This document shows positions 1 through 10,100 of a stretch of DNA of 64,000 nucleotides, one piece after another; the first letter of the stretch is position 1; the number at the start of each line of letters is the position of its first letter. The notes under the pieces were generated by a model, which did no database searches, was not told the DNA's origin, and saw only the letters and a list, made by a program, of their open reading frames with translations. Made by a program: the position numbers and the translations under genes. The DNA comes from Propionivibrio sp. (GTDB lineage: Bacteria; Pseudomonadota; Gammaproteobacteria; Burkholderiales; Rhodocyclaceae), in assembly GCA_016705685.1 (NCBI GenBank), contig JADJLB010000001.1:1-64000 (forward strand), written 5' to 3'.

Positions 1-3000
1 TCGCATGCAGGATTGGGTGGAGACCCCGTCGAGGGCGCAGCAGGGAAAGTCGAAGGCTACTCTCCACGACAGCGGCAGGAAGTTCAAGCCGACGTCTTTG
101 CGGGAGAATTTCTCTGCCCGTCCGACTGGACACGTGAGCAATATGTTCTCCATGGACGACATCCGGCCCAAATCGCAAACGACCTCAAGCTGCCTGTCGG
201 ATTGGTATTGAACCAAGTCATTCGCGCTTTGCTCTTGCCCCCGCTCAGGGAGCCCACGGAGCAGGACCCGGGCGCAAAGATCGCGCTTGATCCCAGCCAA
301 CAAACCGCGGCGACATGGGACGCTGGGGCTTTGCTGGTTGTCGCTGGCCCTGGAACAGGCAAGACCCGTACCCTTGTGCACAGGGTCAAACACTGCCTTG
401 CGTCGGGAGTAGCCCCCGCTGCCATTCTTGCCTTGACCTTCTCCAACAAGGCGGCGGAAGAGATGCATGAACGCCTGTCCGCAATGGATGCAAGAGCATC
501 CTTGGAGATGTGGGTCGGAACATTCCATTCCTTCGGGTTAGAACTCATCACACGCTGGCCTTCGGGTATTGGGCGCTCACCGCAGGTAAAAATTATCGAT
601 GATGCGGGTGCGCTGGCACTTCTCGAAGCCAATTTGGAGAAACTATCCCTATATCATTTTCAAAATCTGTATGAACCAGCCTACGATCTCACGCATGTTC
701 TTCGAGCGATTTCCCGGTGCAAGGATGAGCTGATTTCACCTGAGGTGTATCGCAGGGAAGCGGATGCGGCCCATGCAGCCGCGCAGGCTTCAGGAGATGA
801 AGATGCCATTGCAGCCGCCGAAAAGACATTGGAAATCGCTCACGTCTATCGAGTCTATGAGGAAGCGCTTAAAGATGCAGATGCCGTTGACTTTGGCGAC
901 CTCGTATTACTGGCAATCAAACTCATCGAATCCAACAATGACGTTCAAGCTTACATCTCACAATTCAAGGCCATTCACGTAGACGAGTATCAGGACGTTA
1001 ACCTTGCGAGCGCACGGATGTTGCAGGCTATCCACAAGCAAGGAGCGGTGCCATGGGTTGTGGCAGATCAGCGCCAATCAATTTACCGCTTTCGGGCGCG
1101 GATCCATCAATGTGACTCGATTCCCAGATGAGTTTGGCGGAAAGTCTCATTCCCTCTCCACGAACTACCGCTCCCGCGCTCCAATCGTCCGCGCCTTCGA
1201 GACCTTCTCGTCTTCGATGGGCAATGGCTCCATGCGTGGCGCTTGGGGGGCATTTCGCGATGATGGCGGCGCCGTAACAATGGCGGTTGCGCCGACGATT
1301 TCGGCGGAGGCGGAATATATCGCAAGTCAGATTGAACGGTTTCGCGAACTCGGCATTCCATAGTGATCAGGTTATCCTCGCAAGAACGCACCTGACGCTT
1401 GCGCGAATCACGGGGGCACTGGAGCATCTCAACATTCCCTTGCTTTTCTTGGGTGACCTTTTCGAGCGCAAAGAAATCAGGGATTTGCTTTCCCTCGTCG
1501 CCCTTGACAGTGAGTACGGGAATGTCGGTTTGACCCGGATTGCCGCACTCCCGGAATATGAAGTCGCCCGAGATGACGCCATCAAATGCCGCCATTGGGC
1601 CGAAGCATCCAAAGTCTCAATCATTGAGGCCCTTGGGCGCGTGGCCGAGATTCCAGGCATAAGCGCGGAAGGGCGGGTTGGCCTTGCTCGCCTTGGCAAT
1701 CAACTCAAAGGATTGGAGCAGGCGCCACCCTGGGTTTACTTGACGACGTGGTTGTTTGAAAGAAGTTCGTACCTCAGGCCGCTTCTGGAGACCAATGATG
1801 CGGCCTCGCATCAGAAGCTGATCGCAATCTATCAACTGTTAAAAGTGTGCGGCGAGCAATATACCGCCGGGGCGCACGATCGAAAGCAGTTCCTTGCGCG
1901 CATCCGGCGCCTGGAGGCGCTCAATCAAGATGGTATGTATCGTGCTGTTTCATCGGAAGCATCCGATATTGACGCTGTTCGCGTTCTGACGATTCATGGC
2001 AGCAAAGGCCTCGAATTCGGGCTGCACATTTTGCCCGCACTTGCTACCCGCTATATGCCGACGACTAGCAATGGGTTCGTTGCCCGCCGCCCGAGAGCTT
2101 GACGCAACTCTTGTCCCTCCCCTGGTGATCATGACGCGGAAGAGGAGTGCGTGTTTATCGTAGGATTGTGACGGGCGCGGGACTATCTTTCGCTGAGCCG
2201 CGCAGAGCGCTACACCACGCAAAGCGCGAGCGCCTCAAAATTTCTTGACATCATTCGTCTGCCGAGCGTCAGGTTTAACGGCTCAGGAAAGACCTTCTCG
2301 CCTCCTTTGGTGGAAATTCCCCAGGCGCGACGAGATACTTATCCTGAACGTGAATTGAAGATGCACATGGATTGCCCGGCACGGTATCGCCACGAAGTCG
2401 TTGAAGGGTTGCGCGGGGGGCGGGACGACACACCGTATGTGCAGTTTCACCGTTGCGTTTACAGAACTGTTGGCTGGCTGGAAAGCGAACGGCAGGCGGG
2501 ACGGAATGCGGACCTCACGGCGGGGCTAGAGCGACTTCAGGCGGAGTGGGCGGAGCGGGGGCCAGTGGGCCACGGCTTCGAAGCGTATTACCGGGGCGCT
2601 GCTGAAGGAATGGTACGCGCGATGGCGGCGGCGATCGCGGGGGAAGTAGGAACATATGATCGTCAGGAATGGAAAGTCACGCTGGGAACGTCTTCCGTTT
2701 CCGTTACCCCTGATCGGGTCTTGATTTCACCGGAAGGTATTGTGCGCGTGCAGCGAAACCGCACTGGAAAGAAGACGAAATCGGAACACGATCAGCCTCT
2801 TTACGCCCTGATGCGGCTAGGCGCCCAGCAGCGTTATCCGGGCAAACAAATCAGCGTGGAAACGTTCTATCTGGCATCCGGGGATGTCGTGGTCGTTCCA
2901 CCCGGAAACGAGGACAGACAACTTAAGAAGTACACCGATGCAATCGCAGCAATTGAAATCGGTGAATTTCCTACGAAACCTGAACAGCGGAAGTGCCCGA

Positions 3001-3032
3001 ACTGCACCTTTTACTTTAGCTGCGGGAGCTGA
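1..3032 (+). pseudogene. Decayed ImmA/IrrE-UvrD helicase-nuclease fusion, 5' end outside window
   Basis: The reading frame is open from base 1, so the gene starts upstream. Its first visible residues (QADVFAGEFLCP) resemble the C-terminal helix of ImmA/IrrE metallopeptidases. An SF1 UvrD/PcrA-type helicase follows: motif I GPGTGKT near base 350, motif II VDEYQD near 980, motif III VVADQRQSIYRFR near 1065, motif V TIHGSKGLEF near 1990 and motif VI near 2160. The last part (2307-3032) resembles AddB/Cas4-type nucleases, with an early Cys (DCPARYRH) and a closing CPNCTFYFSC iron-sulfur signature. The chain is broken several times. Frame shifts occur near 1100, near 1360 and between 2090 and 2150. 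An in-frame TGA at 2169-2171 sits in motif VI, where threonine is expected (VALTRAR). It was probably a DNA-processing or defence enzyme and is now inactive. Independent sequencing errors are possible but unlikely, because the adjoining genes are intact. Confidence 0.8.
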
Positions 3033-3052
3033 GAACAGTCGTCCCCGCTTTT

Positions 3053-3082
3053 TTGACGGTCGCATCGCTTACTAGATATAGG
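3053..3082 (+). promoter_or_regulatory. Candidate sigma70 promoter of the ubiquitin-like operon
   Basis: TTGACG at 3053-3058 matches the -35 consensus at five of six bases. TATAGG at 3077-3082 lies 18 bp downstream. The site falls in the 84-bp gap between the broken helicase gene and the ubiquitin-like gene, so the operon would not depend on read-through. Confidence 0.45.
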
Positions 3083-3109
3083 CCCAAATGGGGGCCTCCT
3101 CATAGGAGT
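3080..3109 (+). promoter_or_regulatory. Leader hairpins around the ribosome binding site of the ubiquitin-like gene
   Basis: AGGCCC (3080-3085) and GGGCCT (3092-3097) can pair across a 6-nt loop. Just downstream TCCT (3097-3100) can pair with AGGA (3104-3107), part of the GGAG ribosome binding site for the ATG at 3117. The two hairpins share base 3097 and would compete, so translation might be tuned. This is inferred from base pairing only. Confidence 0.25.
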
Positions 3110-3116
3110 AAGCGAT

Positions 3117-3602
3117 ATGACCACCAACATCTTCATCCAATCACACGACCGCCCGGGGATCATTGAAGCGGCCCTGAAAGATGCTGCGACTCTCGGCGAT
3201 CTGCACGACGCTCTGGTTGCAGCGGGTGTGGCGATCGACGCCGATACCTTCATCTTCATCGATGAAGCGGAGGAACCCCTCCACGGCGAGCGCCACCACG
3301 CCCTTCCCGGCATCAAGCGTGGTACGCGCATCTACGTCACGCGCTGCAAGCGCATCAAGGCAATCGTGCGCTTCCTTGACAAGACGGAAGAACAGGAATT
3401 CCCGCCCGGCACCCGCGTCCGCGCGGTGAAAGCCCAGGCTGTGCACGCCTTCCACATTACGCCGAAGGACGCCGCCGACCACGTGCTGCAACTCTGCGGT
3501 TCCACGGAGCGCCCGACCAGCGATACTCCGCTGCACCAACTGGCCAAGGGTGACTGCGCCGTCTGCTTCGACCTGGTTCCAGAAAAGCGTGTCGAGGGCT
3601 AA
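3117..3602 (+). CDS. Tandem ubiquitin-like protein (BilA-like, ISG15-like)
   Basis: This 161-residue protein reads as two beta-grasp domains. The first covers about residues 3-76 (starting NIFIQS and ending [10 protein letters not shown]). The second covers about 79-157 (starting IKAIVRFLD and ending DCAVCFDLV). The chain ends KRVEG, so the last residue is a glycine that an E1 could adenylate without processing. Two ubiquitin folds in one short protein, followed by E2, JAMM peptidase and E1 genes, is the layout of BilA in Bil antiphage operons, where the modifier is attached to phage structural proteins. The ATG follows a GGAG ribosome binding site 8 nt upstream. The domain and operon role are well supported; the exact family (BilA versus another multi-ubiquitin family) was not tested by search. 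Confidence 0.78.
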   Translation: MTTNIFIQSHDRPGIIEAALKDAATLGDLHDALVAAGVAIDADTFIFIDEAEEPLHGERHHALPGIKRGTRIYVTRCKRIKAIVRFLDKTEEQEFPPGTRVRAVKAQAVHAFHITPKDAADHVLQLCGSTERPTSDTPLHQLAKGDCAVCFDLVPEKRVEG

Positions 3603-3604
3603 TC

Positions 3605-4090
3605 GTGACCACTACACCTTCTCCTGCTCAACTGCTTCTCGAACAGGACCTTGCGGCGGCGGACATCCGCTGCGGCGAGGTTGAAGGGCGGTGGCGCCTT
3701 GTGGCTCTTCAATGGCCACACGTCGTCTTCGCCATTTCGGCACCGCCGCGCCCGAACGCGCCACTGGAGTTTGGCTTGCGCTTCGAGTGCACCGGCTACC
3801 GGCAAAACCCGGTGACGGGTCAGCCGTGGAACCTGGACGCAAATGGCCCTTTGCCGATGGCGAAATGGCCGACGGGACCGAGGGTTGTCCCGTCAATCTT
3901 CCGCCCGGACTGGAAAGAGGGGCATTGCCTATACCTGCCTTGCGACCGTATGTCGATCGAAGGGCACCCCAACTGGATCAATGAACACCCCTCGCGCCTC
4001 TGGCAACCAGATCGCGGGCTCATCTGCTATCTGGAGCAAATTCATGAACTTTTCAATCAAAGCGACTATGCGGGGGTGGTGGGCGCCTGA
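3605..4090 (+). CDS. E2-like ubiquitin-conjugating enzyme (BilB-like)
   Basis: This 161-residue protein starts at a GTG two bases after the ubiquitin-like gene's stop, with GAGGG in the upstream gene's last codons as ribosome binding site. It has the look of prokaryotic E2-fold proteins: a central strand-rich stretch ([21 protein letters not shown]), then a conserved-looking block [10 protein letters not shown] at residues 106-115, then a Trp/His-rich tail. Cys113 or Cys108 is the candidate thioester cysteine; the sequence alone does not decide. It would take the activated ubiquitin-like protein from the E1 encoded downstream and pass it to targets. Identification depends partly on context, since prokaryotic E2 sequences diverge strongly. 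Confidence 0.7.
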   Translation: MTTTPSPAQLLLEQDLAAADIRCGEVEGRWRLVALQWPHVVFAISAPPRPNAPLEFGLRFECTGYRQNPVTGQPWNLDANGPLPMAKWPTGPRVVPSIFRPDWKEGHCLYLPCDRMSIEGHPNWINEHPSRLWQPDRGLICYLEQIHELFNQSDYAGVVGA

Positions 4091-4565
4091 GCACCGGCTT
4101 ACCTGCCCCGCCGTCCTCTGGCATCAAATCGTTTCAGAACTTCACCGGCGCGGCGAACACCGGCATGAGGCCGGAGCGTTCTTGCTCGGTGTTGAAAAAA
4201 ACGGGCTAAGCGAGGTGAAATCCGCCATCTATTACGATGACCTGGATGCCAATGCCTATTCGACCGGCGTGTGCGTCTTGCATGGGGATGCATTTTCCGA
4301 ACTGTGGGCGCGGTGCCGCGCGGAGTGCTTGACCGTCGTTGCCGATGTCCATACCCACCCGGATACCGGCTTCCAGAGTCACGCCGACAAAACCAATCCA
4401 ATGGTCGCGCGCGCCGGTCATATCGCCATCATCGTGCCTGATTTCGCGCGCTGGCCAATTAGGGAAAGCCGCATGGGCGTCTATGAATATCAGGGGCAAC
4501 ACAAATGGATCAACAGGAGCCCTGACCGCGCGCGGAACTTCTTCTACACCGGATTCTGGAGTTAG
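4068..4565 (+). CDS. JAMM/Mov34 isopeptidase (BilD-like deubiquitinase)
   Basis: This 165-residue zinc peptidase would remove or process the ubiquitin-like protein. The JAMM residues are visible: Glu34 in HEAGAFLLG, then [17 protein letters not shown] with His95, His97, Ser104 and Asp107. The ATG at 4068 (MRGWWAPEH) is chosen because it is in frame and overlaps the E2 stop by 23 bp, which implies translational coupling. Longer frame extensions upstream only cover the E2 gene. The protein has no other domain, like stand-alone DUBs of Bil operons. The E1 gene follows after two bases. Confidence 0.82.
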   Translation: MRGWWAPEHRLTCPAVLWHQIVSELHRRGEHRHEAGAFLLGVEKNGLSEVKSAIYYDDLDANAYSTGVCVLHGDAFSELWARCRAECLTVVADVHTHPDTGFQSHADKTNPMVARAGHIAIIVPDFARWPIRESRMGVYEYQGQHKWINRSPDRARNFFYTGFWS

Positions 4566-4567
4566 AC

Positions 4568-5938
4568 ATGGAAGACATCATTGATCACACCAAACTGCAT
4601 CGCGGCGCCAAATTCTTCATGGACAGTGGGCGCTCCGCGACCTATGAGGAGGCGATGTCTTTGCTCGGGAAGTTCGGACTGACCATTGTGGTGGGTGCAG
4701 ATATTGCAAGCTCCGTGGCATGCCAGACGGCATTGCTTTCCCTCATCAATGTCGCACGCAGGACGTTTCTCGCCGGGATCGACGTAATTGGGCTCCCCGA
4801 TTGCGCCAGCAAAACACCGCTGACGTCCCGTGATCACCTGATTGAGGCCGTCATTGAACTAGGCGGCAACGTTGCCACGGAAGCGCGCCCGGAATGGCCG
4901 ACGGCGCTGATCGGGAACGCAGTCGCATCTCCACGTGGGCTGCCTGCTTGGAAGTTGACATGGGACGGATGGCGCGGCGGCGTTGTACCTGCGGACAGCG
5001 GCGAACATCTTGCGGATGATGAAGCTATACCGCTCGCGCCGATCCTCGCCGCTGCCGCTTGCGCCGCCGAGGCCTTCGCTGTTCACGCGGGTGATCACGC
5101 TACGGTCGGGCATAGGGACGCAGGGCTCTCGCTGTGGCGTCCGGGCGCGAATTGGTTGAATCCGGACGAAAGCGAACCCGCGCTCGTATACCTGCCTAGC
5201 CGCCTTTGGCTGATCGGTCTTGGCAATCTTGGTCAAGCTTTTTCATGGTTGCTGGCTTGCCTGCCGTATGAAATGCCGCGCGAAGTCCATCTGGTACTGC
5301 AAGACTATGATCGCATCGCCCAATCCAATGACAGCACTTCAATGCTGTCCTGTATTACCGACATCGGAAAGATGAAAAGCCGGGTCGTGTCGGACTGGCT
5401 AGAAGCGCGAGGGTTTACCACTTACCTAGAGGAACGCCGCTTCGGCCCCTGGACGCGTCGTACCAAGGATGAACCAGGGCTGGCCCTTTGCGGCGTGGAC
5501 AACGCAAACGCCCGCGCAGTGCTGGATCAAGCGGGATTTGACCTAATTGTGGAGGTGGGGTTGGGAGGAGGACCTCAGGCTTTCCGAAACATGTCTATCC
5601 ACACTTTTCCGGCCTCCCGCACGCCGGCGCAAATTTGGGGCGGACAGGTCGCACAAGCCGATGAGAACTTCGAAGCACAGCCTGCCTATCAAGCGTTGAA
5701 GCAGGCGGGAATGGACGGGTGTGGGCTCACGCAACTTGCCTCCCGGACCGTTGGCGTTCCGTTCGTCGGGCTTATCGCGGCATGCCTGACCATCGCCGAA
5801 GTGCTACGTCGCCTACATGGTGGGGCAGCCCTAGAATTTCTCTCGATGTCGGCATCCACTTTGGATGATATTGAGAGCGGGACGCTACCTGCACTGCCAT
5901 ACGCACACGGGTATGTTGATGCTAAGAAATTACGCTGA
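4568..5938 (+). CDS. E1-like ubiquitin-activating enzyme, ThiF fold (BilC-like)
   Basis: This 456-residue protein would adenylate the C-terminal glycine of the ubiquitin-like protein and form the E1 thioester. The active Rossmann adenylation domain covers about residues 207-430, with nucleotide loop GLGNLG at 217-222, acidic QDYDRI at 245-250 and KMKSR at 268-272. The motif DGCGLTQLASR places the candidate catalytic Cys at 385. The first 190 residues also look like a Rossmann domain (LTIVVGADIASSVA near 38-51) without the nucleotide loop. They may be an inactive adenylation half, as in two-domain E1s; this is inference. It is the last gene of the four-gene operon. There is no CxxC zinc pair of the ThiF/MoeB type. 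Confidence 0.82.
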   Translation: MEDIIDHTKLHRGAKFFMDSGRSATYEEAMSLLGKFGLTIVVGADIASSVACQTALLSLINVARRTFLAGIDVIGLPDCASKTPLTSRDHLIEAVIELGGNVATEARPEWPTALIGNAVASPRGLPAWKLTWDGWRGGVVPADSGEHLADDEAIPLAPILAAAACAAEAFAVHAGDHATVGHRDAGLSLWRPGANWLNPDESEPALVYLPSRLWLIGLGNLGQAFSWLLACLPYEMPREVHLVLQDYDRIAQSNDSTSMLSCITDIGKMKSRVVSDWLEARGFTTYLEERRFGPWTRRTKDEPGLALCGVDNANARAVLDQAGFDLIVEVGLGGGPQAFRNMSIHTFPASRTPAQIWGGQVAQADENFEAQPAYQALKQAGMDGCGLTQLASRTVGVPFVGLIAACLTIAEVLRRLHGGAALEFLSMSASTLDDIESGTLPALPYAHGYVDAKKLR

Positions 5939-6338
5939 AGGGCGGGTGTGACAAAATTTGGCGGCCCCGGCCGAGGCTTGGGTCGGTGCGCGGCCCGACA
6001 CATCGCGTACCGCAAGGCGGGCTGCAGTTTTGTGTCTGCCAGCGGTTAAACGGCAAGACTGCCGTTCGACCTACCTCGCTGACCAACGTCCGGTAATGGA
6101 TGAATTACCGACGCACTGGCACCAGACAGCCAAAGACGGCTTAGGCCGAGTTGTGTGAATTGACCCTACGGCAGCTCACGGAGTGCTGCAGCCATCCCAA
6201 CGACAGCAAACCCCCTGGGGCGAACTTCCGCTTCTGGCCGAACTGAGACCGCTGGATGAGTATCACGCCAACATCCCGCACTGCACAGGCGCAAATCAAC
6301 ACCAATTGCGGTAGCCAGCTTAGCGTCGACTGCCGCCC
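5939..6338. other. Intergenic region with hairpins, no gene
   Basis: This region separates the convergent E1 and enoyl-CoA hydratase genes. AACGGCA (6049-6055) pairs with TGCCGTT (6060-6066) across 4 nt. CGGTAAT (6091-6097) pairs with ATTACCG (6104-6110) across 6 nt. Neither is followed by a T run, so they may be factor-independent stops of weak form or remnants of repeats. The short open frames here lack homology cues. Confidence 0.4.
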
Positions 6339-7145
6339 CTAGCGGCCTTTCCACTCGGCCTTGCGCTTGCCGACAAAAGCGTCGATGCCCTCGGCCGCAT
6401 CCTCGCTCATCATATTGCAGGCCATCACTTCGGACGCGTACTGGTAGGCCGCGTCGAGCCCCATTTCGAGCTGCTTGTAGAACATCTGCTTGCCCATGCC
6501 GATGGCCAGCGACGACTTGGCGAGAATCGACTGAGCGATTTTATCGACCTCGGCATCGAGTGCATCGGCGGGAACGACCCGGTTGACCAGCCCCTGTTGC
6601 AGGGCCGTCGGTGCATCGATGAAGTCGCCGGTCAGCAACATTTCCAGCGCCTGCTTGCGGCCGAGATTGCGCGAAAGCGCGACCCCCGGGGTTGAGCAGA
6701 ACAGCCCAACATTGATGCCTGAAGTGGCGAAGCGCGCGACATCGGCCGCAACGGCCAGATCACATGTCGAGACCAGCTGGCATCCGGCCGCTGTGGCGAT
6801 GCCATGCACGCGGGCGATCACCGGCTGCGGCATTTGGGTGATCGTCATCATCATCTTCCCGCATTGCTTGAACAATGCCTGCATGAACGCTTTGGCGGGG
6901 TTGGCGCGCATTTCCTTGAGGTCGTGCCCGGCGCAGAATGCCTTGCCGGCACCGGCAATCACTACAACACGTACCGCCGGATCAGCAGCGATTGCATCCA
7001 ACTCGGTTTGCAGCGCAGCGATCATTCCTGTCGACAACGCGTTGAACTGATTCGGCCGATTGAGTGTCAGCGTCGCAATGCCTGGGCGATTGTCCCCGGA
7101 GTCACTGCGCAGGACGTAAGGCTCCTGAATCGTCTCGGTATTCAT
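6339..7145 (-). CDS. Enoyl-CoA hydratase/isomerase family protein
   Basis: This 268-residue crotonase-fold protein is predicted to act on acyl-CoA thioesters in the cytoplasm. The family signature is visible: IATLTLNRPNQFNAL near residues 23-37, the oxyanion-hole segment AGAGKAFCAGHDLKEM near 64-79 and GIATAAGCQLVSTCDLAVAA near 115-134. The length is typical. It resembles the ECHDC3-like group, but the substrate cannot be fixed from sequence. The ATG is preceded by two AGGAG motifs. It lies 27 bp downstream of the large penicillin-binding gene on the same strand, so co-transcription is possible without a clear functional link. A beta-oxidation role is only inferred. Confidence 0.88.
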   Translation of the reverse strand: MNTETIQEPYVLRSDSGDNRPGIATLTLNRPNQFNALSTGMIAALQTELDAIAADPAVRVVVIAGAGKAFCAGHDLKEMRANPAKAFMQALFKQCGKMMMTITQMPQPVIARVHGIATAAGCQLVSTCDLAVAADVARFATSGINVGLFCSTPGVALSRNLGRKQALEMLLTGDFIDAPTALQQGLVNRVVPADALDAEVDKIAQSILAKSSLAIGMGKQMFYKQLEMGLDAAYQYASEVMACNMMSEDAAEGIDAFVGKRKAEWKGR

Positions 7146-7172
7146 CTCCTGCTCTCCTGTTGGACTACGCGA

Positions 7173-10100
7173 TCAACCGCCAGTCTTGGTCATCCCGACG
7201 GAATGCGTTACCGGTGGTGTTGGCTCGCCCTTCGCCGACTCCACCATGCGCTGGGGTGTCTCGCTGCAACGCCCCGGATCGGCTTCTTTGCCACTGACCA
7301 ATGGCAGCAATGCCGGCCGCAACTCCTTGAGTATCTGTACGGGCAGTGCTGAAGTAAAGTCATAACCAGCGGCTTTGGCCCCCGGCACAAAAGCGGTCAC
7401 CACGCCGTAGAAGCGCTCGCCAATGTAGAAGGCGAACGTCGCTGCGCGGTTCATGACGCGCGAACTCTTGACCGTCCCGTCCGCGCCGATCACCTGGAAG
7501 CGATGATCACCGGTGCCCGTTTTGCCGCCAATCGGAATCGGCTTGTCCTCGGCGTCGCGGTAGGCGCCTTTGACGCGCCGGGCCGTACCGCTATCGACCA
7601 CGCGCAACAGGGCTCGCCGCGCCACCTGGGTAATTTCAGCCGGCAGCACCCGCTCTCCGGGTTCGAATCGACGCTCCAGCACGGTTTCGTAGGGCGTTGC
7701 AGCAGCAAAATGCAATTGATCGATGCGCACTGTCGGGCGGCGTATGCCGTCATTGACAACGATGCCCATCAGTTCGGCAAGCGCCGCCGGGCGATCGGCC
7801 GAACTGCCGATCGAAGTCGCCAGCGAAGGCACCAGATGCTCGAAGGGGTAACCCAGCCGACGCCATTCAGCGGCGATGCGTTCGAACGCAGTAACCTCGA
7901 CGATGATATCGATGCGCACCTGCTGGGCATGCTTGAAACGGCTGGCGAACAACCAGCGCGATGCCTCGCGGCGCTCGGCAACGCTGGCGGCGACGACGGC
8001 GTGCAACCCGGCATCCGGGTGCGTGTGCAGGTGACGAACCAGCCACAGTTCGAGCGGATGGATATGCGCCAGATACCCCTGGTCGGACAGGTTGTAGTTG
8101 CGCACGGCATGGTTGTTGAAAAGCCGGCGCAGGCCGGCGTCGGTACCGGCCCGATCGCCCAGGCGCTGACGCATGAAAGCCTGGAACGCGTCGAAATCGC
8201 TTTCCGGCTGCACGCCCAGAAACACCGCCGCCAAAGGCGATGGACGCGCGGGAACCGAATCGGCCAGCACATCGAGGCGTTCGGCCGGCGCGACATCGCG
8301 GTACTTGTGCCAGAAGGTGCGCAGGTAGCCGATGCCTTCACGTTCGGCAAAGCGGTTGAGGAACGTCTCGCGCGCTTCCTTGCCCCCATTGTCGTCGCTC
8401 TCGCGCAGCGCGCGTGCCGGAGCATCCTCTGCCTCATACGCGTAGTAATGCACAACGTCGTGCATGATCCGGACAAAGACCAGATTGACCGACTGCTCCA
8501 AAGCCTCGGCCACGCTCGGATTCTTGCCGTCATCCTCGTGCTTGAAATTGGAAAACCGGTGTACGCCGCCGCCGGTAAAGAACGTCTCTTGCGGGCTGGC
8601 CGAATAGTGCCGCTCCATGGCCGCTTCGAGCATGGCCGTCAGGCTGCGGTCTTCGCTGCTGCGCAAATAGGAAAGCGCCCAGATGCTCAGCCTGTCGCTA
8701 GGCTTGGTGGCGATGCCGGCCAGGGCTTTGGCGTCCAGGTCGACATAGCGACGGTGCAGGTCGGCTATGATATTCAGGTACGAAATCAAGGTGCGGAACT
8801 TGGCGCTCGACCCCAGATCGAGTTTGGTTCCGGCATTGATGTCGAGCGGCTGGTTCAGGTTGTCCGCCTGGACGCGCAGCACGTTGCCAAGCGGCGCCTT
8901 TTCGTAAAGGGTAAAGCTGTAGTTGACGCCCGCCGGGTCGCCACGGTCCAACATGCGATGCTCCTTGAAACCGGCGCAACGCAGGTAGTCCGCTTTGGCC
9001 AGACGGCCAAGATAAGCCGTGACCTTGGATTGCGCGGCGGCGTCCAGCGTCGTTCGCGCTTTGAGGTCGAAGCGGTCCAGGGCATACAGATCCTCGAAAC
9101 CGAGGAGGTCGCCAAGCGTCCCTCGGACATCGTTGACCGCCTTGCGCTCGACGAAGGATACGGCTTCACCCGCACGCACCCGCCGGGCCGGCACCAGCCG
9201 GGTGTGCAGGGCCGCATCGCGCAAATCTTCAGGAATACCTCGGTCGCTGCTCAGCAAGCGCAGGTAACTGTCGGTCAGGCTATCGAGGCGTTCCGTCGAC
9301 TCCAGCAGCAAGCCGGATGGGCGGCGCTGCGCGACGATCAGCGACAGCACCTCCCTGAACACCTGAGCCCGCGCGGCCAGATCGGCGTGCGGGTCGGACA
9401 GCAAGCGATTGGCGGTGTCGAAGTCGCGGCCGTACCACGCCCACAGGCCGTCGCCCAACCCATTGACCTCGCCGTAGCCAGCCAGCCCGGCGAGCGGCAC
9501 CGAGTTGAGATAGTCAAGGACGATGCGTTGTCGTGCGGGCAGCGTATCTTCGCCTTGCTGATACGCGCGCAGGGAGGCCGAAAGCATCTGTCGCAACTTG
9601 TCGTCGGCACCGCGCGTGCGACCGCCGGGAGAATGACGGAATTTTTCGATCTGGGTAGCCAGCGTACTGCCGCCCGCCCGCCCGCCTTCGAGGTCGAGGG
9701 CGCGCAACGTCTGGCCCACCGCCACGCGGCTCAATCGCCCCCAATCTACGGCCGGGTTGCGTGACGGGTGATCGGTATCGAGCAGATCGCGATTTTCGAT
9801 ATAGAGCAGCGCGTCAACCAGCACGGGCGGAATCGCCTCGAACGAAGCGTACTGACGCTCCGGATATCGGCTGTCGTAGATCGGCGTTCCGTTGCGGTCA
9901 AGCAAGGTCAGCCCGGCCTGCGATTTTTCGCGGTAGATCGGATAATAGCCGCGCCGGGTGATGTTGCGAAATCCGTCGGACTGCCGAGCCTGCGCGGTAA
10001 TTTCAAAACCGGCAGCAACGAGACGCGGCAGCATGTCCTTCATCTGGGTATAACCGAGACGCGTGCTGTAGGGGCCGAACTGGGGCAGCCAGAGATCGGC

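Noticed and set aside
7503-9764. 753-codon open frame on the plus strand
   Set aside because: It is the antisense shadow of the penicillin-binding gene; GC-rich third positions make such frames long.
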